From Chloroflexia bacterium (lineage in GTDB: Bacteria > Chloroflexota > Chloroflexia > QHBQ01 > JADMIH01): 12,424 bases of DNA. Position numbers and translations under genes: made by a program. A model generated the notes under the pieces. That model saw nothing but the letters and a program-made list of their open reading frames with translations. It had not been told where the DNA came from and made no database searches. Shown piece after piece: positions 1 through 5,425 of this stretch. The stretch covers positions 1 to 12,424 of the forward strand of contig JAICKM010000120.1 in NCBI GenBank assembly GCA_025927935.1. The letters are read 5' to 3'. The number at the start of each line of letters is the position of its first letter. The first letter of the stretch is position 1.

Positions 1-390
1 CCGCCGGTGCTCCATGTGCCGCGTGGCGTGGTCGAAGACGTGGAGTTCGCGGGCTACACGATCCCGGCGGGCACCCAGATTCGCCTGGCGCTGGCCGCCA
101 CGCACCATCTGCCGGAGGTTTTCGCCAACCCAGAGATGTTTGACCCCGACCGCTTCGCACCCCCGCGCGACGAGGAGAAGCGCACGCCCTACGCGCTGGT
201 TACTTTCGGCGGCGGCTCGCGGATCTGCATCGGCATCAACTTCGCCAACATCGAGGTCAAGGCGCTGGCCGCCCATGTGTTGCGCAACTATCAAATGGAA
301 CCCGTGCGCGCCGAACCACCCGTCCAGGCCGGGTTCATCACCACCGTCATCCCCGACGGCCTGCCCATGCGCATCCGCCCTCTAACCTGA
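1..390 (+). CDS. Cytochrome P450, C-terminal part (5' end outside window)
   Basis: This is the last 129 codons of a heme-thiolate monooxygenase, open from the first base of the window to the TGA at 388-390. The heme-binding loop is intact: FGGGSRICIG at partial residues 69-78 fits FxxGxRxCxG, with the proximal cysteine ligand at residue 76 (codon 226-228). Upstream of it, FANPEMFDPDRF (41-52) is the usual PERF-like region, and the beta-sheet segment GYTIPAGTQI (18-27) is also typical. The ExxR helix and the I-helix oxygen-activating threonine lie outside the window. The wording is closer to the CYP51/CYP120/CYP26-like soluble class than to CamA-type P450s, but substrate cannot be inferred. 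A redox partner is not visible here. GTG at position 7 is only an internal codon. Confidence 0.93.
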   Translation, partial: PPVLHVPRGVVEDVEFAGYTIPAGTQIRLALAATHHLPEVFANPEMFDPDRFAPPRDEEKRTPYALVTFGGGSRICIGINFANIEVKALAAHVLRNYQMEPVRAEPPVQAGFITTVIPDGLPMRIRPLT

Positions 391-392
391 GC

Positions 393-466
393 CGGCGCGA
401 AACCGGGGCGGACTCTGTGGTCCGTCCCGGTAGGGCACCTGCCCCCGGCGCCGATCAGGGCTTTTT
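393..466 (+). terminator. Structured spacer after the P450, possible terminator
   Basis: Three nested or adjacent helices can be drawn in the RNA: an outer 6-bp stem (393-398 with 448-453), an 11-bp hairpin with one G-U pair (403-413 with 420-430, loop TCTGTG), and a 4-bp hairpin (433-436 with 441-444). Five T follow at 462-466, but eight bases after the outer stem, so this is not a textbook terminator. A competing GCCC/GGGC pairing (441-444 with 458-461) would put a weak stem directly before the T run. Termination of the P450 transcript is the simplest role. Chance pairing in GC-rich DNA is possible. Confidence 0.35.
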
Positions 467-504
467 ACGGCTTGCGCGCGTGCCAAATCGCCGGGCTTTC
501 GCGC

Positions 505-533
505 TTGCGTGCCCGCGCGGGATCTGCTATAAT
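505..533 (+). promoter_or_regulatory. Sigma-70-type promoter of the tRNA-Val gene
   Basis: A -35 box TTGCGT (505-510) and a perfect -10 box TATAAT (528-533) are separated by 17 bp, and TG at 525-526 gives an extended -10. The predicted start is near 540, a few bases before the mature tRNA 5' end at 546. The -10 lies in a perfect dyad: 7-bp arms at 524-530 and 532-538 around a single A. Confidence 0.85.
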
Positions 534-545
534 AGCAGCGTCTGT

Positions 546-619
546 GGGCGTATAGCTCAGTTGGTCAGAGCGCACGGTTCACATCCGTGAGGTCCATGGT
601 TCGAGCCCATGTACGCCCA
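546..619 (+). tRNA. tRNA-Val, anticodon CAC
   Basis: A full cloverleaf folds by eye. The acceptor stem is GGGCGTA (546-552) with TACGCCC (612-618), all seven pairs. The D stem is GCTC/GAGC (555-558, 568-571) with GG in the loop. The anticodon stem is CACGG/CCGTG (573-577, 585-589) with loop TTCACAT (578-584) and anticodon CAC at 580-582, reading GUG valine codons. The variable loop has five bases, and the T stem CATGG/CCATG (595-599, 607-611) encloses TTCGAGC. The discriminator base is A619. The following bases are CCCA, so a 3' CCA is not encoded directly and must be added after transcription. The gene is flanked by its own promoter and terminator. Confidence 0.97.
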
Positions 620-633
620 CCCATGAACGCCTG

Positions 634-664
634 GCCCCGGTCCGCGCAAGCGCCGGGGCTTTTT
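634..664 (+). terminator. Intrinsic terminator of the tRNA-Val gene
   Basis: GCCCCGG (634-640) pairs with CCGGGGC (653-659). Inside it CGC/GCG (643-645, 650-652) closes a GCAA tetraloop of the GNRA type, with TC as a two-base bulge. Five T follow at 660-664. This is a complete Rho-independent terminator directly downstream of the tRNA. Confidence 0.92.
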
Positions 665-710
665 CGTGGCCGGACAGAATCGACGTTCGCGCAGAAAGGA
701 CCCTTCCCCT

Positions 711-1805
711 GTGATCATCTATCCCGCCCGCCGTGCCCTAGCCGCCGTGGCCTGTGGCGCGTTGCTGGCCCTGACCCTGGCCTGTGATAGCAGCAATTCC
801 ACCGCCACGCCGGTCGCCCCGTCCACCGTGGCGCCGACCGAGACCACGGCGCCCGCCACCGCTACCGCCGTCCCGGCCACCGATACCGTCATGCCCGCCA
901 CCGATACGGCGGTCCCGCTGTCCGATACCGTGGTGGCGCCCACGGATACGGCGGTCCCGCCCTCCGACACCCCGCTCCCCGCGCCTGCTACTGTCACCCC
1001 GCGCCCGCCGACCCGCGTGCCGCCGACCCGCACCCCGGCCCCGGTCGCGCCCACGGCGACCACCGCAACGACCGCCCCGGCGGCCACCGAAACCAGCGCG
1101 CCCGCCGATGAAACGCCCGCGCCCACTTCGGAGGCCACCGACACACCGGTGAGTGGCACGCCGCCCGTCATCGACCGGACCAAGGTGCCCGGCGACATGA
1201 GCCAGGTGATCAAGGTACCGCCCGGCAAGCATCAGATTGCACTGACCTTCGACGCGGGCGCCGGCACCGGCTACGTCACCGAGATCCTCGACGCCCTGCG
1301 CAAGCACAACACGCATATCACCTTCTTCATCACCGGGCAGTGGGCCGAGCAGAATCCCGACGAACTGCGCGCCATCGTCGCCGCCGGGCATGAGGTGGCG
1401 AACCACAGCTACTCGCACCCCTCGTTCCCGAAGCTGAGCGACGATCAGATGATTACCGAATTGCAGAAGTGCGAGACGATCATCCAGGGCGAAGCCGGGA
1501 TCAGCACCAAACCCTACTGGCGCCCGCCCTTCGGCGATGAAACCGGCCATGTGTTGAAAGTGGCCGAAGCGCAGGGCTACCGCTCCATCTTCTGGACCTG
1601 GGACAGCCTTGACTCCGTGGGCAAGCCCAAGACGAAGGACTTTATCCTCAAGCGCGTGACCGAGTCCACGATCCAGCTTGACGGCGCGATCATCTTGCAG
1701 CACATCGCCGCCGAGGCGTCGGCCCAGGCGCTGCCCGAGGAACTAGACCGGCTCTACGCCAAGGGCCTGCGCGTGGTCACCATCTCGGAGCTGCTCCAGC
1801 CCTGA
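711..1805 (+). CDS. Secreted polysaccharide deacetylase (NodB domain), likely lipid-anchored
   Basis: The product has 364 aa from GTG 711, chosen because AGAAAGGA (693-700) lies ten bases upstream; the longer frame from GTG 666 begins against the tRNA terminator. An export signal (residues 1-24, basic MIIYPARR then a hydrophobic stretch) ends at LTLAC. Cys25 followed by Asp may be a lipidation site, though Thr at -3 is atypical for a lipobox. Residues 26-155 are a Thr/Pro/Ala linker with a five-copy heptad repeat. The NodB fold covers about 172-364: motif 1 TFDAG (179-183), zinc motif HSYSH (232-236), motif 3 RPPFG (271-275), motif 4 with D298, motif 5 LQH with H331. The family removes N- or O-acetyl groups from cell-wall or exopolysaccharides outside the membrane. 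The usual second Asp of TFDDG is Ala182 here. The precise substrate is unknown. No separate promoter was found; readthrough from the tRNA unit is possible. Confidence 0.9.
   Translation: MIIYPARRALAAVACGALLALTLACDSSNSTATPVAPSTVAPTETTAPATATAVPATDTVMPATDTAVPLSDTVVAPTDTAVPPSDTPLPAPATVTPRPPTRVPPTRTPAPVAPTATTATTAPAATETSAPADETPAPTSEATDTPVSGTPPVIDRTKVPGDMSQVIKVPPGKHQIALTFDAGAGTGYVTEILDALRKHNTHITFFITGQWAEQNPDELRAIVAAGHEVANHSYSHPSFPKLSDDQMITELQKCETIIQGEAGISTKPYWRPPFGDETGHVLKVAEAQGYRSIFWTWDSLDSVGKPKTKDFILKRVTESTIQLDGAIILQHIAAEASAQALPEELDRLYAKGLRVVTISELLQP
870..974 (+). repeat. Five-copy 21-bp (heptad) tandem repeat in the deacetylase linker
   Basis: Residues 54-88 of the deacetylase fall into five seven-residue units of the pattern V/M-P-A-T/S-D-T-V/A, with Asp at 58, 65, 72, 79 and 86. 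The period is exact at protein level and imperfect in DNA. It sits in the extended Thr/Pro-rich spacer between membrane anchor and catalytic domain, so a flexible or wall-spanning spacer is the likely role. Confidence 0.8.
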
Positions 1806-1862
1806 GTGCGCCGCCGGGCCTGCCCCGCGCCGTCCAGCCTGGCGGACCGTCCGCGTGTCCAG

Positions 1863-1935
1863 GTCATGCTGAGCGCCGCGAAGTATCTCCGCCGCCGGCG
1901 CGCGAGACAAAACTCTTCGCTCCGCTCAGAGCGAC
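1863..1935. repeat. Imperfect inverted repeat resembling a dispersed palindromic element
   Basis: The left arm (1863-1889) reads GTC...CTGAGCG..GCGAAG and the right arm (1911-1935), reverse-complemented, reads GTC...CTGAGCG..GCGAAG; the cores CTGAGCG and GCGAAG match exactly with mismatches between them. The wording (GTCATGCTGAGCG near one end, CTTCGCT and CCGCTCAGAGCGAC near the other) is, from memory, that of a palindromic repeat scattered through many bacterial genomes, where it gives spurious peptides such as RYFAALSMT, also seen here on the minus strand. It lies between the deacetylase stop and the next gene, and its AT-richer segment differs from its surroundings. No transposase is nearby. 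Copy number elsewhere in the genome cannot be seen here. Confidence 0.6.
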
Positions 1936-1949
1936 AGGCGTCCGTTGCG

Positions 1950-3374
1950 ATGTTTAGCGGGCTGCTGCCGCTGCTGATCGGCGCGGGCGTCTGGGGCTGG
2001 TGGCTTGGACCCGCCCAACAACACCCGCTGATCTGGGAAGCCCTGCCCGGCGCTAGCCTGCGGCTGGATACGCTCAGCCTGATCTTCCTTACCCTGCTCC
2101 TGGCCTTGCCCGTTCCGCGATCCCCACGGCATACGAGGGGCACTTCCACCGGATCTCCTTGGCTCCCTGCTGTGCTCACGCTGCTCGGCCTGGCGTTGGT
2201 GGCACTGGCGGGCGAAACGAGCGGGCAGATCGCCGGGCTGGCACTGGCCGGGCTGGGCCGCGTCCTGGCGGGCGCCCGGTTGGCGTGGCCGGCGCCGGTG
2301 CTCCTGCTGCCGGTCGCCTGGGGTGGCGCCTTCGATGCCCATCCCCTGCCGGGGCGCCCTATCCCGGTGCTGCCGGCGGAACTGGTGATCCTAGCGCTGC
2401 TGGCGGCGGCAGCCGGGGCGGGCGCCTGGCCGTTCGCGGGCGGCATACCGGCCAAAAGCACCGCGCGGGACACATGGCTCGGCGCGCTCTACGGGACGGC
2501 GAGCCTGATCCCGCTACTGCGCAGCCTCGGCGCGGGGCCGTGGGACGCCTGGGGGCGCCTGGCCGTGCTGACCGTGGGGCTGCTGACCCTGGCGAGCGCC
2601 GCGCTGGCCGCGCTGGCCGCCCCTGACCATGTGGCGGCCAGGCGCGCGGCCTGGCAATACCTGGTCGCCGCCCTGCTGATCGGGCTGGGGAGCGGGAATC
2701 CGGTGGGCGTCGCGGGGGCCGTCGTCTGGCTCGCCGCCGGGCTGGCGGGGTTGGCGCTGAGCGGGGCGCGCGGCATACCGCGTTTGGTCGGGTTGGGGGT
2801 GCTGGGGGGACTCCCGCCTACGCTCGGCTTTGCCGGGCTGTGGTTGTTGCTCGGCGCGACCACCAGCGGCGGCTGGCTCCTGGCAACTGTGGCGCTGCCT
2901 ATCGGGGGCCTGCTGGTCGTCCTGGCCTTGCTCCGCCATCCGCCGGAGACGCCTGGCCCCGGCGGGATCGCCGCCGGGCTGTGGGCGGGCGCGCTCGTCC
3001 TGGGCGGGGTGGCACCACTGCCCTGGCTCGACAATGTGTTGCGTCCTGCGCTCAACACCCTGGCCGCGGGGCTACCGGCCCTGGCCGGCGTGCAGGAATG
3101 GCCCGGCGTGGGGCTGATCCTCGTGGGCGCCAATAGCACCCTGGCCGTCTGGCCCGCGCTGGGCCTCGCCGCCACGCTGGTGCTGGCGGGCGCCCTGGTC
3201 GAGTTAGCAGCCCGCCTGCTGCGTGGGGGGTCGGCCACGAATCCGCCCACCCCCTTGCCCGCTTCGCCACCGGCCCCGCTGCTGCCGGACGCCGCCATCT
3301 GGGCCGCCTGGCTTGACCCGGCCCGCCTGCTGCGCAGGCTGCGTCCGCGCCCATCGGGAGAGCGCGATGCCTGA
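1950..3374 (+). CDS. Degenerate NuoL/M/N-MrpD-like polytopic membrane protein
   Basis: 474 aa from ATG 1950. The frame is open back to GTG 1806, but that part translates the palindromic repeat, so the first methionine after it is preferred; only a weak AGG (1936-1938) precedes it. The protein has about a dozen hydrophobic segments rich in Leu, Ala and Gly. Its layout follows the proton-pumping antiporter-like subunits: RLDTLSLIF (38-46) like VDGLSL; GAWPFAGGIP (158-167) where NuoN here has AAVPFHMWTP; RRAAWQYL (231-238) near the KRMLAYSS position; GLPPTLGFAGLW (287-298) where NuoN has GIPPTIGFLGKY. The channel residues are gone: the TM7 lysine position is Gly156, the TM12 lysine position is Leu297, and no WEL-type glutamate is evident. 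It overlaps the next gene by 8 bp. It may be a scaffold or accessory membrane subunit rather than a pump; the family assignment is by eye and moderate. Confidence 0.6.
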   Translation: MFSGLLPLLIGAGVWGWWLGPAQQHPLIWEALPGASLRLDTLSLIFLTLLLALPVPRSPRHTRGTSTGSPWLPAVLTLLGLALVALAGETSGQIAGLALAGLGRVLAGARLAWPAPVLLLPVAWGGAFDAHPLPGRPIPVLPAELVILALLAAAAGAGAWPFAGGIPAKSTARDTWLGALYGTASLIPLLRSLGAGPWDAWGRLAVLTVGLLTLASAALAALAAPDHVAARRAAWQYLVAALLIGLGSGNPVGVAGAVVWLAAGLAGLALSGARGIPRLVGLGVLGGLPPTLGFAGLWLLLGATTSGGWLLATVALPIGGLLVVLALLRHPPETPGPGGIAAGLWAGALVLGGVAPLPWLDNVLRPALNTLAAGLPALAGVQEWPGVGLILVGANSTLAVWPALGLAATLVLAGALVELAARLLRGGSATNPPTPLPASPPAPLLPDAAIWAAWLDPARLLRRLRPRPSGERDA

Positions 3375-4164
3375 CGCCCGCGCCCTGGCCGCCTTCACCG
3401 ACTTCATGCTGGTCGTTGTGCCCCGGCTGCTGCTCTATCCGGGCGGCCTGTTCGCCGCCGCCTGCGCGCTCGTGCTGGCCCTCGCGCTGCCGCGTATCAC
3501 ACGCACAGCCACTCCGCAGCCGGGTCCGCCCGCCGCCCGTGAAGGGGAAACGCTGGCTGCCCTGGCCCTGGCCTGGACGGCCTGGGCGCTCCTGCCGCTG
3601 CCCGCTGCCCCGGCCCTGCCCGGCGCGCCCGACCTGCTCGGCCCGCTAGCCCTGCTGCCGGCTGCGACTCTCCTGGCGCGCAGCACTCGCCCCGGCGTGG
3701 ACTGGCGACGCGAGGCGTTGGGCCGCCCGCTCTTGCTGGCCGCGCCCCTGGTGGCCCTGGTGGCGCTCGGCGCACCGGGGCTGCTGCCCACCCCGCCGGC
3801 CGCAGTGCCTTTCCTGGCCGATATGGGCCGGCTGCTGGCCGGGCTGGCCTACGTCGTGGGGTTTTGTGTGTGCTATGCCGCACCGGGGACGGCGCCCTGG
3901 ACCGCGCAAGGCCGGCTCATGGCGCGCGCCGCGGGCTGGATGGAGTGGCTGGGCTGGCTGGGCCTCGCGACGGCGCTCGGTCCCGCAGCGCGGGCCACCG
4001 CCACCGGGCCATCCTGGGCCGGCCCGGTGCTCGTGGCCGTGATCGCCGCCGCTGCCGCCGCCGGGACCGGCACGCCGGTGGCCCGTGCCCTGGCGCAGCG
4101 CGGAGCGCCATTAGGCTGGATCGCGCTGGGCCTGGCGCTGCTGCTGGTGCTGATCGCGCAGTAA
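3367..4164 (+). CDS. Eight-helix membrane protein, possibly NuoH/HyfC-like
   Basis: 265 aa from ATG 3367, supported by GGGAG (3356-3360) six bases upstream and by an 8-bp overlap with the preceding gene, so the two are probably translationally coupled. A longer in-frame start at 3223 would lie inside the upstream gene without a ribosome site. The sequence shows about eight hydrophobic helices (near 12-42, 62-82, 88-104, 121-140, 148-171, 190-206, 217-233, 247-264), the number known for NuoH. PRLLLYPGGLF (19-29) is distinctive, and 155-205 vaguely follows the NuoH/HyfC region around the conserved acidic loop, but the family's acidic cluster is missing. I do not recognise it firmly. Its tie to the degenerate antiporter-like protein suggests the two form one membrane complex. 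It ends two bases from a convergent gene, with no terminator between. Confidence 0.5.
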   Translation: MPDARALAAFTDFMLVVVPRLLLYPGGLFAAACALVLALALPRITRTATPQPGPPAAREGETLAALALAWTAWALLPLPAAPALPGAPDLLGPLALLPAATLLARSTRPGVDWRREALGRPLLLAAPLVALVALGAPGLLPTPPAAVPFLADMGRLLAGLAYVVGFCVCYAAPGTAPWTAQGRLMARAAGWMEWLGWLGLATALGPAARATATGPSWAGPVLVAVIAAAAAAGTGTPVARALAQRGAPLGWIALGLALLLVLIAQ

Positions 4165-4166
4165 GC

Positions 4167-5270
4167 CTACGGGCTGCTGTTGGGTGGGGGTTTGATCGTC
4201 ACCGGGGCGTCGAAGTGGGACAGCAGCAGGGTGAAGTTGCCGTGCGCGTTATCTGGCGTCACGATGCGCAGGGTGAGCCGGGTGATGTAGCGAGTCGCCT
4301 CGTCGATGAGCGCCGTGGCCTGCACATCGGAGCCGGCCAGCGCCGCTACCGCCGCATCCGGTCCTTCGTCCTGGGCCATGCGCTCGGTGTCCACCGTGAA
4401 GTGGACGCGGGCCAGCCGCCGGGTGCCGCTAATCACCTCATCCGGGGTGTCCGCCGTGTCGTAGTATTTGACGACGGTCAGCAAATCGGTCGCGCTGACC
4501 GGTGCGTTCTGATCAGGGTTATCCGGGCCCACGCGCTGCCAGGTCGCGCTGCCCACTGCCCGGCGATAGATGGTATCGCCCAGCACAATGCGTTCGCCAT
4601 AGACGGCACTCTGCATGGTGTAGCTGTCGGGAAAAACGACATCGCCCTCCATCACGATCTGGCGCGGCGTGTCGCCGCCGGTGGGCGCGCCAGGAAACTC
4701 CGCGGTCAGTTGGTAGTGGACGCTCTTGAGTTGCGCGTGGGCGTCGGCGGCCTGGTCCAGCAGCAGGGTCGGATCAGGCGGCGACGGGGAACTGACGGGC
4801 GCCATGCTGCCGCCCCAGATGACGGCCAGGGCGCTGCCGCTCAGCAGGGTAATGATGCACACGCTGAACAGCAGGCCCAGAGCCACCCCGATCCGCAACC
4901 CGCTGCGGTGCGGCAACGGCACACCGGGCGGCGGATAGCCCGCGTATGGCGGCGGGGTGTTACCGGGAGAGGACGGCGCGACGTAGCCGGGCGGCGGGTG
5001 CGGCACATAACCGGGCGGCAGATAGCTTGGCGGCGGAGCGGGATAGCTGGAGGGCGGGGCCGCGCGGCGAGAGGCGGCAGGTGGAGCCGGAAGATAGCCT
5101 GTCTGCACAGGCCGCGGCGCATAGGGTGGGGGTAGGGGCGGCGCAGCGGCGCGCGCGCGTTCCGGCGCGGCCAGCGGTGTGCCGCAGAGCAGGCACTTAG
5201 GCAGCGCCGCATCGTTGGCGGCGCCACAGCGCGGGCAATAGACTTCCGATGGGTTGGGCGCGGGCGGCAT
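4167..5270 (-). CDS. Zinc-ribbon, Pro/Tyr-rich, membrane-anchored protein with LppX/LprAFG-like domain
   Basis: 367 aa; the ATG (5270-5268) is preceded on its strand by GGAAGAGG, seven bases upstream. Layout: zinc ribbon with CPRC (12-15) and CLLC (26-29); a Pro/Tyr-rich disordered stretch (about 44-120) with loose PPGYV/PPSY repeats; a positive patch HRSGLR; one membrane helix (about 126-152); then an external domain (about 165-362). The outer domain resembles the LppX/LprAFG lipoprotein fold: 'SVHYQLTAEF', 'EGDVVFPDSYTM', 'GDTIYRR' are its usual phrases. That family binds lipids and takes part in moving them between membrane and surface. There is no lipobox; the internal helix would anchor it with the zinc ribbon inside and the LppX-like part outside. 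Such architecture is known to me from Chloroflexota hypothetical proteins, but the cargo is unknown. It has its own promoter upstream. Confidence 0.8.
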   Translation of the reverse strand: MPPAPNPSEVYCPRCGAANDAALPKCLLCGTPLAAPERARAAAPPLPPPYAPRPVQTGYLPAPPAASRRAAPPSSYPAPPPSYLPPGYVPHPPPGYVAPSSPGNTPPPYAGYPPPGVPLPHRSGLRIGVALGLLFSVCIITLLSGSALAVIWGGSMAPVSSPSPPDPTLLLDQAADAHAQLKSVHYQLTAEFPGAPTGGDTPRQIVMEGDVVFPDSYTMQSAVYGERIVLGDTIYRRAVGSATWQRVGPDNPDQNAPVSATDLLTVVKYYDTADTPDEVISGTRRLARVHFTVDTERMAQDEGPDAAVAALAGSDVQATALIDEATRYITRLTLRIVTPDNAHGNFTLLLSHFDAPVTIKPPPNSSP

Positions 5271-5290
5271 AGAGAGACCTCTTCCAGAGA

Positions 5291-5317
5291 GGCCGCGTGC
5301 GATGCCCGTGCGCGGCC
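5291..5317 (-). promoter_or_regulatory. Leader hairpin upstream of the zinc-ribbon/LppX-like gene
   Basis: GGCCGCG (5291-5297) and CGCGGCC (5311-5317) are a perfect 7-bp inverted repeat, extendable inward by U-G, G-U and C-G pairs to ten pairs around a 7-base loop. It lies in the predicted 5' leader, between the promoter and the ribosome site at 5278-5285. No T run follows on the minus strand, so it is not a terminator. It may stabilise the message or bind a protein. Confidence 0.5.
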
Positions 5318-5326
5318 CTTGGGTCT

Positions 5327-5356
5327 ATCATAACACCCAGCCGCGCTGCTATGCAA
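5327..5356 (-). promoter_or_regulatory. Promoter for the zinc-ribbon/LppX-like gene
   Basis: Read on the minus strand, TTGCAT (5356-5351) and TATGAT (5332-5327) are separated by 18 bp. Both are close to the sigma-70 consensus, in an AT-richer patch of otherwise GC-rich DNA. The predicted start is about 50 bases before the ATG. Confidence 0.6.
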
Positions 5357-5425
5357 GGCGGGGCCAGGCGCCATGGCGCAGGGACTTTGGTCCTTGATCT
5401 GCTGGGCGACTTCCCCGATCCGGCC

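Noticed and set aside
666..710. Longer deacetylase start at GTG 666
   Set aside because: It lies directly after the T run of the tRNA terminator, has no ribosome site, and would put a basic stretch before the signal peptide. GTG 711 has AGAAAGGA at good spacing.
738..1703. Minus-strand open frame with Gly/Arg repeats opposite the deacetylase
   Set aside because: The repeats are the antisense of the Thr/Pro linker; the NodB motifs settle the coding strand.
1806..1949. N-terminal extension of the antiporter-like protein from GTG 1806
   Set aside because: Most of it is the translated palindromic repeat, very basic and unlike a membrane protein start.
3864..5135. Plus-strand open frame of 423 codons across the convergent gene junction
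   Set aside because: It runs through two better supported genes on different strands and has no domain or hydrophobic pattern.
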